Source: Cryptosporangium minutisporangium
GTDB lineage: Bacteria; Actinomycetota; Actinomycetes; Mycobacteriales; Cryptosporangiaceae
Direction of reading: 5' to 3'
Assembly (NCBI RefSeq): GCF_039536245.1
Contig: NZ_BAAAYN010000044.1
Location: 62,001 to 126,000 of the forward strand
DNA: 64,000 nt
Within the stretch, counting starts at the first letter, position 1; each line of letters starts with the position of its first letter. The notes beneath the pieces are model-generated. The model did not search any database, was not told where the DNA came from, and saw only the letters and a program-made list of their open reading frames with translations. This document shows, piece after piece, positions 53,733-62,737 of the stretch. The translations under genes and the position numbers were made by a program.

Positions 53733-54731
53733 GTGAAGGTCTTGATCACCGGCGGTGCCGGCTTCATCGGGAGCACGATCGGCTCCGCCTGCCTGGACGG
53801 CGGGATCCAGCCGGTCATCCTCGACAGCCTGGTCACCGGCAAGAGGGAGTTCACCGAAGGGCGGCCGTTCTACCACGGTGACATCGCCGACGGTGCTCTC
53901 GTCGACCGGATCTTCGCCGAACACCCCGACATCACCGCGGTCATCCACTGCGCGGCGCTGATCGTCGTCCCGGACTCGATGGCCGACCCGCTGCGCTACT
54001 ACCGGGAGAACGTTGCCAAGTCGATCGAGCTGATCGGGCACCTGCAGCGCAACGGCTGCGAACGGCTGGTGTTCAGCTCGTCCGCGTCGATGTACGGCGC
54101 GGACCCGGACTTCTCGGTCGACGAGAACTCCGCGATCGACCCGCAGAGCCCGTACGCGACCACCAAGGTCATGGTGGAGAACGTGCTGCGGGACGTGGCT
54201 CAGGCCAGCTCGCTGCGGGTGCTCTCGCTGCGCTACTTCAATCCGATCGGCGCGGACCCGCAGCTGCGCACCGGGCTGCAGGTGGCCCGGCCGTCGCACG
54301 CGCTGGGCAAGCTCGTGCAGGCCTACGAGGACCGGGTGACGTTCAACATCACCGGTATCGACTGGCCGACGCGGGACGGCACCGGGATCCGCGACTACGT
54401 CCACGTCTGGGACCTGGCGGCCGCCCACGTCGAAGGCCTGCGCCGGTTCGACGCCGTGGTGCCTGCCGACCGGGGCTACCGCGTCATCTGCCTCGGTAGC
54501 GGAACCGGGACCACCGTGCGGGAGCTCGTCGCGGCGTTCGAAGCCGTGATCGGGGAGTCCTTGCCGCACCAGGACGCCCCGGCACGCCCGGGTGACGTGG
54601 TGGGAGCCTTCGCCCGCAACGGACTCGCTCGCGAGTTGCTCGGCTGGGAGCCGAAGTACGGCGTGGAGGACGGTATCCGGCACTCGCTGGAGTGGGCGGA
54701 GATCCGGCCTCAGCGTCTCCACGAGGCCTGA
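53733..54731 (+). CDS. galE: UDP-glucose 4-epimerase-type SDR protein
   Basis: 332 residues. Extended short-chain dehydrogenase: NAD loop VLITGGAGFIGSTIG, catalytic SSSASMYG...SPYATTK (Ser, Tyr-x3-Lys), GIRDYVHVWDLAAAHV. It probably interconverts UDP-glucose and UDP-galactose or a related pair. GTG follows GGAAGGAA. Not part of the Moco operon by function. Convergent with an RskA-like gene. Confidence 0.9.
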   Translation: MKVLITGGAGFIGSTIGSACLDGGIQPVILDSLVTGKREFTEGRPFYHGDIADGALVDRIFAEHPDITAVIHCAALIVVPDSMADPLRYYRENVAKSIELIGHLQRNGCERLVFSSSASMYGADPDFSVDENSAIDPQSPYATTKVMVENVLRDVAQASSLRVLSLRYFNPIGADPQLRTGLQVARPSHALGKLVQAYEDRVTFNITGIDWPTRDGTGIRDYVHVWDLAAAHVEGLRRFDAVVPADRGYRVICLGSGTGTTVRELVAAFEAVIGESLPHQDAPARPGDVVGAFARNGLARELLGWEPKYGVEDGIRHSLEWAEIRPQRLHEA

Positions 54732-54736
54732 CCGCT

Positions 54737-55309
54737 TCAGATCAGCGGTAGGCCCGCTACGACGTCGCCGGTGGGTTGGCCGGATCCGTTCTCGGGCTCG
54801 ACGGTGAGCGCCACCGCGTCGCCCTCGTCGAGGTCCAACACCATGGCGGAGCCTTCCCGCGCGTCGGGAGCGAGGACCCGCATGGACTTCGTCCGGTTGT
54901 TCCGGACGCGCCAGAGCTGATACGTCTGGCGCTCGGGGATGTCCGGCATGTCGGTGTACGTGACCACCGCGGCGTGGTGCTCGGGGGAGAACACCGCGGA
55001 GAGCCGCAGACCGCTCTTGGTCGTGGTGCTCCGGCTGACCGCATCCGGGGCGGTGAGGACGGTCTCGATCCGCTCCAGCCGCTCCTGCTCGGCGACGATC
55101 AGGCTCCGCTGGTCACGGTCGCGCTGCTCCTCGACCTCCAGCGTGAGCGCGGCGGCCCCGATCACCAGGCCGCACGCCATCGCGAACGTGGTGAGGCGCT
55201 TGCTCCAGCGACGCTTGCCAGGAGCCGAGCGGACGGAGGGCTCGGGGTGGGCGTCGGTGAGCAACGGGCCGTCGCCGGCGTCGGAGCGCGGTTTCTGCTC
55301 GTCGGTCAT
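54737..55309 (-). CDS. Orphan RskA-like membrane protein
   Basis: 190 residues. Short Asp/Pro-rich cytoplasmic part (1-37), one membrane helix (about 40-58, LTTFAMACGLVIGAAALTLEV), then an external domain (about 85-190) like the C-terminal domain of anti-sigma-K factor RskA (AAVVTYTDMPDIPERQTYQLWRV). The zinc-binding anti-sigma domain and a neighbouring sigma gene are both missing. It may be a truncated or repurposed anti-sigma protein. Confidence 0.78.
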   Translation of the reverse strand: MTDEQKPRSDAGDGPLLTDAHPEPSVRSAPGKRRWSKRLTTFAMACGLVIGAAALTLEVEEQRDRDQRSLIVAEQERLERIETVLTAPDAVSRSTTTKSGLRLSAVFSPEHHAAVVTYTDMPDIPERQTYQLWRVRNNRTKSMRVLAPDAREGSAMVLDLDEGDAVALTVEPENGSGQPTGDVVAGLPLI

Positions 55310-55376
55310 CGTGCCACTCCCAGGCGGTCAGGTATCCACCGCTCACTCTGCCCGGTCAGCGCCACTTTCACTAAGT

Positions 55377-56573
55377 TCACGCCGGCTGGGTCCGGAGGTA
55401 TCGGGCGAAATGCGGCACCGTGAAGGCTACTGTTCCCCGTTCAGCGGAGTAGATCAGACCCTTCTTGATCAGGCTGTCCCGCGCCGGGGAGAGGCTCGAC
55501 GGCTTGCGCCCGAGCGACACCGCGACCTCGGACGTGGAGACCGCACCGGCATCGGCGGAGCCCTCCAGCGCGGCCATCGCGCGCATGTACTCCCGCTCGG
55601 CCGGGGTGGCCCGCTCGTACCGTGACCCGAAGAACCCGACCGCGAGTTCGCCTTCCGCCTCGGGCGCGGCCATCTTCACGTCGGCCGCGGTGATCGGCGA
55701 GCGCGGGGCGACGTCCCAGGTGACCTTGCCGTAGGCCTGGACGAAGTACGGGTAGCCGTCCGCGGCTTCGTACAGCGCGGCCAGCGCGTCCTCGTCGAAG
55801 GTGGCGTCCTCGCGCTCGGCCGGTGCGAGCAGGGCGAGGTCGGCCGCGGCCCGGTCGAGCCGATCGATGCGGACGTAGCGGAAGAGGCGCTCGGAGTAGG
55901 ACTTGCTGGCCGACAGCAGCGCCGGCAGGTGCGGCAGTCCCGCGCCGACGACGATCAGCGGTGCGCCGGTCTGGGACAGCTCGTGGCAGGCGGCGCAGAG
56001 CGCGGAGACGTCCTCGGCTCCCAGGTCCTGCATCTCGTCGATGAACAGTGCGATGCCGGTGCCGACGGCGGTGGCCAGGTCGGCGGCATCGGTGAGCAGC
56101 TCGACGAGGTCGATCTCGATGTCACCGGAGTCGGCGCGCCCGCTGGTGGCCGGGCCGTCGATGCCGGGTTGCCAGCGGTCGCGGATCTTGCCGCCGGGCG
56201 GGTTGGACCGCAGGGCGAACGCCTTCAGCGTGCCGAGGAAGTCGTCGATCCGGTCGAGGGCGCGGTGGTGGGACGAGAGTTCGCGCACCGCCATGTGCAG
56301 GGCTCCGGAGAGCGGCCGGCGCAGTTGCTGGTCGGGACGGGCCTCGATCTTGCCGGTTCCCCACTGGCGTCCGATCGCCTGCGAGCGCAGAGCGTTCAGC
56401 AGCACCGTTTTGCCGACCCCGCGCAGGCCGGTGAGGATCATCGAGCGCTCGGGGCGGCGGCGGGAGACCCGTTCGAGGACGACGTCGAACTGGTCGAGCT
56501 CGCGGTCGCGGCCCGCGAGCTCGGGTGGGCGCTGCCCGGCGCCGGGCGCGTACGGATTGCGGACCGGGTCCAT
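55377..56573 (-). CDS. AAA-type ATP-binding protein (Orc/STAND-like)
   Basis: 398 residues. Walker A LTGLRGVGKTVLLNAL (about 47-62), Walker B GIALFIDEMQDL (about 180-191), then a lid and a C-terminal winged-helix-like part (about 305-398). This resembles Cdc6/Orc1-type and regulatory STAND ATPases. ATG follows a region with a CTAG-type motif at 56597-56612. Preceded on the same strand by a small disordered protein. Function unknown. Confidence 0.82.
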   Translation of the reverse strand: MDPVRNPYAPGAGQRPPELAGRDRELDQFDVVLERVSRRRPERSMILTGLRGVGKTVLLNALRSQAIGRQWGTGKIEARPDQQLRRPLSGALHMAVRELSSHHRALDRIDDFLGTLKAFALRSNPPGGKIRDRWQPGIDGPATSGRADSGDIEIDLVELLTDAADLATAVGTGIALFIDEMQDLGAEDVSALCAACHELSQTGAPLIVVGAGLPHLPALLSASKSYSERLFRYVRIDRLDRAAADLALLAPAEREDATFDEDALAALYEAADGYPYFVQAYGKVTWDVAPRSPITAADVKMAAPEAEGELAVGFFGSRYERATPAEREYMRAMAALEGSADAGAVSTSEVAVSLGRKPSSLSPARDSLIKKGLIYSAERGTVAFTVPHFARYLRTQPA

Positions 56574-56596
56574 GCGCGTGGACCGTATCGGGCTTT

Positions 56597-56612
56597 CTAG
56601 CGGAAGTGGTAG
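56597..56612. promoter_or_regulatory. CTAG-type motif copy 1
   Basis: CTAGCGGAAGTGGTAG, followed closely by another CTAG (56619). Centre about 30 bases upstream of the ATPase start. It shares the pattern CTAGYGSNNNYGSTAG with copies near 58.7 kb. Confidence 0.5.
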
Positions 56613-56676
56613 ATCTCGCTAGAGAAATCTCGACGTGTCGCGCGGGGGCGTTCCGGCCGCAGTGCTACCGCTGGGG

Positions 56677-56964
56677 TCAGGCCCCCGGCTCGCGGTTGGC
56701 GCGGAACCAGCGGTCGGAGCTGGGCGCCGGTCCCTCGGCGAGCTGCTCGCGACTGATCTGGATGATGCTGTTCCGGTGCACGTCGTCCAACGCGACGCCG
56801 GGCGTCCGCTTGGGGAGCGGAGGCCGTCGGTCCGCGGGAACCCGCTCGGGACTGACCAGGGCCCGTCGGTCGGTGGAGTTCGTCGGCCGCACCGGCGTGA
56901 CCGGGTGTCGCGACGTACTCGTGCGCGCCTGGGGCTTGCGAGGACGAGGAACAGCGTGGGTCAT
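56677..56964 (-). CDS. Small basic disordered protein, unknown
   Basis: 95 residues starting MTHAVPRPRKPQARTSTSRH, Arg/Pro/Ser-rich, ending QISREQLAEGPAPSSDRWF... GGGAAAGG lies about nine bases before the ATG, which supports translation. It stops 103 bases before the ATPase gene on the same strand. No family recognised. Low-complexity composition means a chance frame in GC-rich DNA cannot be excluded. Confidence 0.4.
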   Translation of the reverse strand: MTHAVPRPRKPQARTSTSRHPVTPVRPTNSTDRRALVSPERVPADRRPPLPKRTPGVALDDVHRNSIIQISREQLAEGPAPSSDRWFRANREPGA

Positions 56965-57268
56965 GAATCAGTGCCTTTCCCGCGGTGGACACTTTCAGTC
57001 ACGCCCGCGCCGCGCCGCACGTGCCGCGGGGAGCTGCCCCGGTCACGCGGGAGAGCGCCCAACGGTTCATTGTTCGATGGTCGAGTTCTCGCGCGGGCCC
57101 GCTGCGCTGCAGACACGCATGAGGCCCCCGATGATGCCGGATCGGGTCAAGTGCCCGCGTGGGCCTTGTATGGGGGCAAATGCTAGACCCCGAGACCGGC
57201 GCTCCGACGGGCGGCTCTGCGCCTATCTAGGAGTCTCTTGGTGGATTCCTAGATGTCGGTAGAGAGGC
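56965..57268. other. Gene-free stretch with CTAG-containing inverted repeat
   Basis: About 300 bases. ATCTAGGA (57225-57232) and its complement TCCTAGAT (57247-57254) with a 14-base loop sit next to the metallophosphoesterase stop and could be its terminator. No gene seen. Confidence 0.5.
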
Positions 57269-58618
57269 TCAGAGAGCGCGGAGTTCGATCAGGCTGATCT
57301 CGGGTGGCGCGCCGACACGCACCGGCGGACCCCAGTAGCCGACGCCGCGGCTGACGTAGATCTGGCTGTCGCCGTCGCGGGCACGACCGGCCACCACCGG
57401 CTGCTCCAGCCGGACCCCATAGGTGAACGGCCACATCTGCCCGCCGTGCGTGTGGCCGGAGAGCTGCAGGTCCACCCCGCGCTGAACGGCCTCGGGCCAC
57501 TGGACCGGCTGGTGGGCGAGCAGGACGACGGGGCGGTCGCGGTTGCGGCCGTCGAGCGCGGCCGCGAGGTTGGCGCCGTGCCCAGGGACCCCGGAGTCGG
57601 CCGCTGTCACGTCATCCACGCCGGCCAGGTCGAGCCCGGCCCCGCCGGGGATCTCGATGTGGCGGTTGCGCAGCACCTGGACGCCGATCGTCGGCAGGTA
57701 CTCGACCCACTCCTCGGCGCCCGAGTAGTACTCGTGGTTGCCGGTGACGAAGTACGTGCCGTGGGCCGAGCGGAGGTCGCTGAGCGCCTTGGCGTCCTCG
57801 CCGAGCTCGGCCACGCTGCCGTCTACCAGGTCACCGACGATCGCGACCGCGTCGACGTCGAGCGAGTTGACGCTGCGGACGACGCGCTCGACGAACGGCC
57901 GGTGCAGCGTCGCCGAGATGTGGATGTCGGTGAGCAGGGCGATCCGGAAGCCGTTCAGCGCGGGGTCGAGCCGGGGGAGCGTGATCGGGACGCGCTTGAC
58001 CTGGACGTTGCGTGCCTCGGTGACGCCGTAGCCGACGGTGGAGAGCGCACCGACGCCCGCCGTCAGCGCCAACGCCCGCGCGAGGAACACCCGCCGGTCG
58101 ACTCCGCCCGCGCTGCCGGTCGGCTCGCTGTCGGCGGTGAGCGTCGTGGCGTGTGCGGGGCTCCCCGCCGGGTCGGCGGCGGTCGCCGCCTCTGAGTCGG
58201 TCGTCGTCTCCGGGCCGGTCGTCGTCTGCGAGTCGGTGGTCGTCTCCGGGCCCGACGCTGCGGCCGCGACCGGCACGGGTACGGCGGCCTTGCGGGCGCG
58301 GCGGGCCAGCAGGATCCGACCGACCACCCGCACCGGCTCCAGCACGAGCAGGATCACCAGCAGGTAGAACATGATCGCGACCCAGAGTGGCCCGCCCCAG
58401 CTCACGACGGTGGCGAGCGGCCCGGGCAGCGCTTCCGGCCGCCCGCGCAGGCCGAACATCGCGAACCCGACGATCACCACCAGCACGGCAGCGCCGATCA
58501 GCCGGGCCCGCCGCGACGGGAACGGGCTCGCCACCAACCGCCACCACAGGTAGGTGTGAATACCGCCCAGCACGCCGACGACGACGATCACCATCACGAC
58601 GATCTGTGCGATGCCCAC
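57269..58618 (-). CDS. Membrane-anchored metallophosphoesterase
   Basis: 449 residues. Three membrane helices in the first 110 residues, a Thr/Asp-rich linker, a fourth hydrophobic segment (FLARALALTAGVGAL), and an external calcineurin-like phosphoesterase domain (about 205-449) with LLTDIHIS, VGDLVDG, GNHEYYSG, LLAHQP and SGHTHGGQMWP, the full set of metal ligands. The enzyme is probably active toward phosphodiesters outside the membrane, like the YkuE group. Copies of the CTAG-type motif lie in its promoter region. Confidence 0.9.
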   Translation of the reverse strand: MGIAQIVVMVIVVVGVLGGIHTYLWWRLVASPFPSRRARLIGAAVLVVIVGFAMFGLRGRPEALPGPLATVVSWGGPLWVAIMFYLLVILLVLEPVRVVGRILLARRARKAAVPVPVAAAASGPETTTDSQTTTGPETTTDSEAATAADPAGSPAHATTLTADSEPTGSAGGVDRRVFLARALALTAGVGALSTVGYGVTEARNVQVKRVPITLPRLDPALNGFRIALLTDIHISATLHRPFVERVVRSVNSLDVDAVAIVGDLVDGSVAELGEDAKALSDLRSAHGTYFVTGNHEYYSGAEEWVEYLPTIGVQVLRNRHIEIPGGAGLDLAGVDDVTAADSGVPGHGANLAAALDGRNRDRPVVLLAHQPVQWPEAVQRGVDLQLSGHTHGGQMWPFTYGVRLEQPVVAGRARDGDSQIYVSRGVGYWGPPVRVGAPPEISLIELRAL

Positions 58619-58654
58619 GCGGCTGTGCCCCTCGGTACGGTGATCTAAAGCTTT

Positions 58655-58754
58655 CTAGTGCAATTGCTAGAGAGCCTTATCGAGCCTCAGACGTCGGTCT
58701 CGATCGTTCTACCGGTCTCTAGTGGCTTCGCTAGACAGCCCTAGCGGAGCGTAG
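58655..58754. promoter_or_regulatory. Cluster of CTAG-type motifs (copies 2-4)
   Basis: CTAGTGCAATTGCTAG (58655-58670), CTAGTGGCTTCGCTAG (58719-58734) and a shortened CTAGCGGAGCGTAG (58741-58754), 37-136 bases upstream of the metallophosphoesterase start. CTAG is rare in GC-rich actinobacterial DNA, so the clustering and common 16-base form point to a shared protein-binding site. Confidence 0.55.
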
Positions 58755-58781
58755 GGGGCTACCCCTGAAAGGAACCTGAGA

Positions 58782-59024
58782 TCATCCGCCGGCGAACGGC
58801 GGCAGGACGTCCACCGTGCCGCCGGCCGGGAGCGGGGCCGAGAGGTCGCGCGCCGCCACCCCGTTCACCAGGAACGAGCAGGCGGTGAGCACTCGCTCCA
58901 ACTGCTCACCGTGTGCCTCGGCGAGCTGGACCCGCAACTCGCCGAGCGTCTGCGCGTCGGCGGACTCCTCCTCGACGCCGGCCGCAGCCCGCGCGCCGGC
59001 GAAGTACCGCACGGTGACGTTCAC
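58782..59024 (-). CDS. moaD: Molybdopterin synthase sulfur carrier subunit MoaD
   Basis: 80 residues, ubiquitin-like fold with the obligatory C-terminal Gly-Gly (PPFAGG) that becomes thiocarboxylated. N-terminus MNVTVRYFAGARAAAG. Start GTG directly follows the moaA stop, so the two are coupled. Works with MoaE, encoded about 5 kb away on the other strand. Confidence 0.93.
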   Translation of the reverse strand: MNVTVRYFAGARAAAGVEEESADAQTLGELRVQLAEAHGEQLERVLTACSFLVNGVAARDLSAPLPAGGTVDVLPPFAGG

Positions 59025-60092
59025 TCAGCCCCCAATGGCACTCATCGGACGATCGGGCTGCAGGAAGGACGGGTCGTCGATGCCGTGACCCGCCAGCTTT
59101 CCCCACATCGCCACGCGCCAGCGGTCCGCGATCTCCTCGTCCGACTCCCCCGACCGCAGCGCCCCCCGCAGGTCGGTCTCCCCGGTCGCGAACAGGCAGT
59201 TCCGAACCTGGCCGTCCGCGGTGAGCCGGGTGCGGTCGCAGGCGCCGCAGAACGGGCGGGTCACCGACGCGATCACCCCGATCCGGGCAGGGCCCCCGTC
59301 GACCAACCACGTCTCCGCCGGCGCCGCACCCCGGTGGGCCGGGTCCGGCGTTAACGACCAGCGGCTCTGCAGCGCGGCCAGGATCTCCGCCGCGGTCACC
59401 ATCTCCCCGCGGTCCCAGGAGTGCTGGGCGTCCAGCGGCATCTGCTCGATGAACCGGAGCTCGTGCCCCTCCGCCAGCGCGAACTCGGCCAGCGCCACTG
59501 CCTCGTGCTCGTTCTGCCCGCGCAGCAGGACGCTGTTGATCTTCACCGGGGTGAGCCCGACGTCGGTGGCTGCCCGCAACCCGGCGAGTGTGTCGTCGAG
59601 GCGGTCACGGTGGGCGAGTCGACGGAACGTCTCCCGGTCGAGCGTGTCGAGCGAGACGTTCACCCGGTCCAGGCCGGCCTCGGCCAGCGCCGGTGCCAGT
59701 CGCTCCAGCCCGATCGCGTTCGTCGTCAGCATCGTCTCCGGCCGGGGACGCAGGGCCGTCACCGCACGGAGGATGTCGACCAGCCCGCGCCGCAGCAGCG
59801 GTTCGCCGCCAGTGAACCGGACCTCGGTGACGCCGAGCCGCTCCACCGCGATCCCCACCAGGCGGATCACTTCGTCATCGGTGAGCACCCGCTCGGACGG
59901 CAGCCAGGGCAGGCCCTCCGGCGGCATGCAGTAACTGCACCGCAGATTGCACTTGTCGGTGAGCGAGACCCGCAGGTCGGTGGCGCGCCGTCCGAACCGA
60001 TCGACCAGCCCGGACGCTTCGGTGGGTCGATCGGTCGCCATGCCGGCCCCGTGGATCGGCACGGCCGGCAGTCCGAGCGGAACCACAGCCAT
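59025..60092 (-). CDS. moaA: GTP 3',8-cyclase MoaA
   Basis: 355 residues. Radical SAM enzyme for the first step of molybdopterin synthesis. N-terminal cluster CNLRCSYC (Cys-x3-Cys-x2-Cys), RFTGGEPLLRRG, C-terminal cluster FCGACDRTRLTADGQVRNC and the terminal GG (SAIGG). ATG 60092 is chosen; ATG 60041 is an alternative and lies nearer to the conserved DRFGRRATDLRVSLTDKCN. Followed immediately by moaD. Confidence 0.94.
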   Translation of the reverse strand: MAVVPLGLPAVPIHGAGMATDRPTEASGLVDRFGRRATDLRVSLTDKCNLRCSYCMPPEGLPWLPSERVLTDDEVIRLVGIAVERLGVTEVRFTGGEPLLRRGLVDILRAVTALRPRPETMLTTNAIGLERLAPALAEAGLDRVNVSLDTLDRETFRRLAHRDRLDDTLAGLRAATDVGLTPVKINSVLLRGQNEHEAVALAEFALAEGHELRFIEQMPLDAQHSWDRGEMVTAAEILAALQSRWSLTPDPAHRGAAPAETWLVDGGPARIGVIASVTRPFCGACDRTRLTADGQVRNCLFATGETDLRGALRSGESDEEIADRWRVAMWGKLAGHGIDDPSFLQPDRPMSAIGG

Positions 60093-60226
60093 GTGCCGAG
60101 CGTATCCGGCGCACGCCGCTCCTGCCTCGGTCGTTCGCTGTCGGACCACGGACTCCGCTGCTGGCAACGCGTCTTTGTCTGCGAATCCGATGTCGGCGGT
60201 CTCTTCCACCCCTCATCCTGAGGGGT

Positions 60227-61711
60227 ATGACGCAGGTCACTGAGGAGCCTCAGATCCGGTCGAGTGCGAAGCTGCCGCGGCTGGACCGCTGGGTGTGGGT
60301 GATCGCCGGAGCAACCACCGTCGTCCTGCTCGCCGTCGCCGGACGTTACGGCTACCACCGCGACGAGCTGTACTTCCTGCTGTGCGCGCAGCACCTGGAC
60401 TGGGGCTTCGTCGACCAGCCGCCGCTCACCCCGGCCATCGCCTGGGTCGCCGACGCGATCGCGCCGGGCAACCTCACCGTCCTACGGACGCCGTCCGCAT
60501 TGATCTCCGGAGCGTGCGTGCTGCTCGTCGCACTGACCGCCCGCGAGGTCGGCGGCGGCCGGGGCGCTCAGCTGCTCGCGGCGGTGCTGGTCGCGACGTC
60601 GTCGGCCGCGTTCGCGTTCGGGCACCTGCTCAGTACGACCACGGTCGACGTGCTGGTCTGGCTGGTGATCATCTGGCTGGCGGTTCGGGTGCTGCGGACC
60701 GGCGACACCCGCTGGGCGCTGCTGATCGGCGGGGTGGCGGGGATCGGCCTGCTCAACAAGTACCTGGTCGGACTCCTGGCGGTCGGGCTGGTGGGCGGCC
60801 TGTTGATCGCGGGGCCGCGTCGGCTGCTGCGCGACCGCTGGGTGCTGGGCGGGGTGGCGATCGCGGTACTGCTGGTCGCGCCGAATATCGCCTGGCAGAT
60901 CGCCAACGGCTTCCCGCAACTCGACGTGGCGGGCGAGATCGCGTCCGGGGACAGCTCGTACGCCGGGCGGCCCGCCGCGCTGGCGCTGCAGCTGGTGATC
61001 GTCAGCCCGATCGCGACCGTTGTGTGGGTGGCCGGCTTGGTGGCGCTGTTCCGACGGCCGGAGTGGCGTCCGTACCGCGCGCTGGCCTGGGCCTGGGTGG
61101 TGATCGTCGTCCTGGTGTTGATCGGCGGCGGGAAGGGCTACTACGACGCCGCGCTGTTGCTGGCCCTGACGGGCGTCGGTGCGGTTCCGGTCGTCGGGTG
61201 GCTCACCCGGGGCCGGGTGGTGCTGCGCCGGGGTGTGTTCGCCGCCGCGGTGGTGCTCTGCGCAGTGATGGACGCAGCCCTGATGCTGCCGCTCTGGCCC
61301 GCGTCGTCCCTTCCGGACGCCGTCGTCGCGATCAACTACGACGCCGGCGAGACGGTGGGCTGGCCGGCGATGGTGGCCTCGGTCGAGCGGGTCACACCGC
61401 CTGGAGCCGTGGTGCTCACGAGCAACTACGGAGAAGCCGGAGCGATCGCCAGATACAGCTCCGTGCCGGTGTACTCCGGTCACATGAGCGTCGCCGACTT
61501 CGGCAGGCCGCCCGAGTCGGCGGACGTCGTCGTCGCGGTGGGTGTGGAGGACCCGGCGTACCTGCGGCGCTTCTTCGGCGACGTCGACCGCGTCGGCTCG
61601 GTGGACGTCGGGGTCGAGGTCGACAACGAGGAGAACGGCACCCCGATCTACCTGTGCCGCGACCCCCGCGAGCCGTGGTCCTCCCTGTGGCCGGACCTCC
61701 GTAGAGTCTGA
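60227..61711 (+). CDS. Glycosyltransferase family 39-type membrane protein
   Basis: 494 residues, about 10-11 helices. The first external loop is the PMT/ArnT signature YGYHRDELYFLLCA...WGFVDQPPLTPAIAW, whose Asp/Glu binds metal and polyprenyl-phosphate sugar donor. The last ~110 residues form an external domain. ATG follows TGAGGGG. Divergent from moaA. Acceptor unknown. Confidence 0.88.
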   Translation: MTQVTEEPQIRSSAKLPRLDRWVWVIAGATTVVLLAVAGRYGYHRDELYFLLCAQHLDWGFVDQPPLTPAIAWVADAIAPGNLTVLRTPSALISGACVLLVALTAREVGGGRGAQLLAAVLVATSSAAFAFGHLLSTTTVDVLVWLVIIWLAVRVLRTGDTRWALLIGGVAGIGLLNKYLVGLLAVGLVGGLLIAGPRRLLRDRWVLGGVAIAVLLVAPNIAWQIANGFPQLDVAGEIASGDSSYAGRPAALALQLVIVSPIATVVWVAGLVALFRRPEWRPYRALAWAWVVIVVLVLIGGGKGYYDAALLLALTGVGAVPVVGWLTRGRVVLRRGVFAAAVVLCAVMDAALMLPLWPASSLPDAVVAINYDAGETVGWPAMVASVERVTPPGAVVLTSNYGEAGAIARYSSVPVYSGHMSVADFGRPPESADVVVAVGVEDPAYLRRFFGDVDRVGSVDVGVEVDNEENGTPIYLCRDPREPWSSLWPDLRRV

Positions 61712-61718
61712 CCAGCCG

Positions 61719-62558
61719 TCAGATCGCGGACCAGACCCGGTGGACCGCGAGTGCGGCGTCGGCGGCTTGGGCCCGGCCGGCGCGGGCCGACGGAGCGCGA
61801 CGGGCCGGGTCGAGCACGTTCCGGCCAAAAGCCGCTCGGGCCTCCTGGTTCGGCGTCACGACCGCGACCCGTGCGGAGTCACCGAGCTGAGCGACCTGGG
61901 ACGCCACGCCGGGCATCGGGCCGCCACCTCGCGGTAACGGTGCCAGCACGACGATCCGATCGGCGCCGGAGGCCAGGTCGACGTTGGCGGTCGACCGCAC
62001 GCCGCCGTCGATGTACTGCCGGCCGTTCACGGTCATCGGCGGCCACACCCCCGGCACCGCGCAGCTGGCCGCCACCGCGTCGACCAGGCCCACTCCGCTG
62101 TGCCGGTCGAACGGTGCGAGTTCGCCGGTCACGGCGTCCACTGCGGTCACGATCAGTCGGCGCGCCGGCCAGTCGTGCACCGGCAGGCGGGCCGCGATCA
62201 CCTGGCGACGCTCCTCCTCGGGAACGGTCCGGGTCCGGCGCGCCAGCGCCCCGACCTTGGCCCGGAAGCGTTCCGGGCTACGGCTGGTCACCGCCGCGAG
62301 CCCCCAGCGGAGCAGCGTCCCGGTGCCCATCCGCGCGGCCAGCTCGCTGCCGCTGGCCTCCAGCTGCCGCTGGTAGAGGTCCTCGACGTCACAACCGGTC
62401 GCGATCATCGTCCCGACCACCGAACCCGCGGACGTCCCGATGATCAGATCGGCGGTACTCAGGTCCACGCCGACGTCGAGCAGACCGGCCAGCATCCCGA
62501 TCTCCCACGCGATGCCGGTGACTCCGCCCCCGCCGAGTACCAGTGCACTCCCCGTCAT
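61719..62558 (-). CDS. Patatin-like phospholipase
   Basis: 279 residues. Oxyanion loop LVLGGGGVTGIAWEIG, nucleophile elbow IIGTSAGSVVG (GTSAG) and the catalytic Asp in QYIDGGVRST, so the Ser/Asp dyad is complete. Likely acts on phospholipid or neutral acyl esters in the cytoplasm. ATG 62558 puts the GGGG motif at the usual distance from the start. Convergent with the GT39 gene. Confidence 0.9.
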   Translation of the reverse strand: MTGSALVLGGGGVTGIAWEIGMLAGLLDVGVDLSTADLIIGTSAGSVVGTMIATGCDVEDLYQRQLEASGSELAARMGTGTLLRWGLAAVTSRSPERFRAKVGALARRTRTVPEEERRQVIAARLPVHDWPARRLIVTAVDAVTGELAPFDRHSGVGLVDAVAASCAVPGVWPPMTVNGRQYIDGGVRSTANVDLASGADRIVVLAPLPRGGGPMPGVASQVAQLGDSARVAVVTPNQEARAAFGRNVLDPARRAPSARAGRAQAADAALAVHRVWSAI

Positions 62559-62696
62559 CTTGCGAATTCTGACAACTTCTGCGGAGCCGTGGGTGCGGAA
62601 CGGATGCTTCGCTGCGCGACTGCCGTGGCGCCTGCGCAAAACATCCTGACCAGCGGCGACAACCCGAGTCGCTGAGTGGCGTGAGCCAACGTCCTG

Positions 62697-62715
62697 TTAA
62701 GTTAGGCGGACCTAA
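62697..62715. promoter_or_regulatory. IdeR/DtxR-type iron box
   Basis: TTAAGTTAGGCGGACCTAA, 16 of 19 bases identical to TTAGGTTAGGCTAACCTAA, 22 bases before the siderophore-binding gene. Expected to repress it when iron is plentiful. Confidence 0.8.
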
Positions 62716-62737
62716 CCAATCTGCTCGGAGGGTATCC

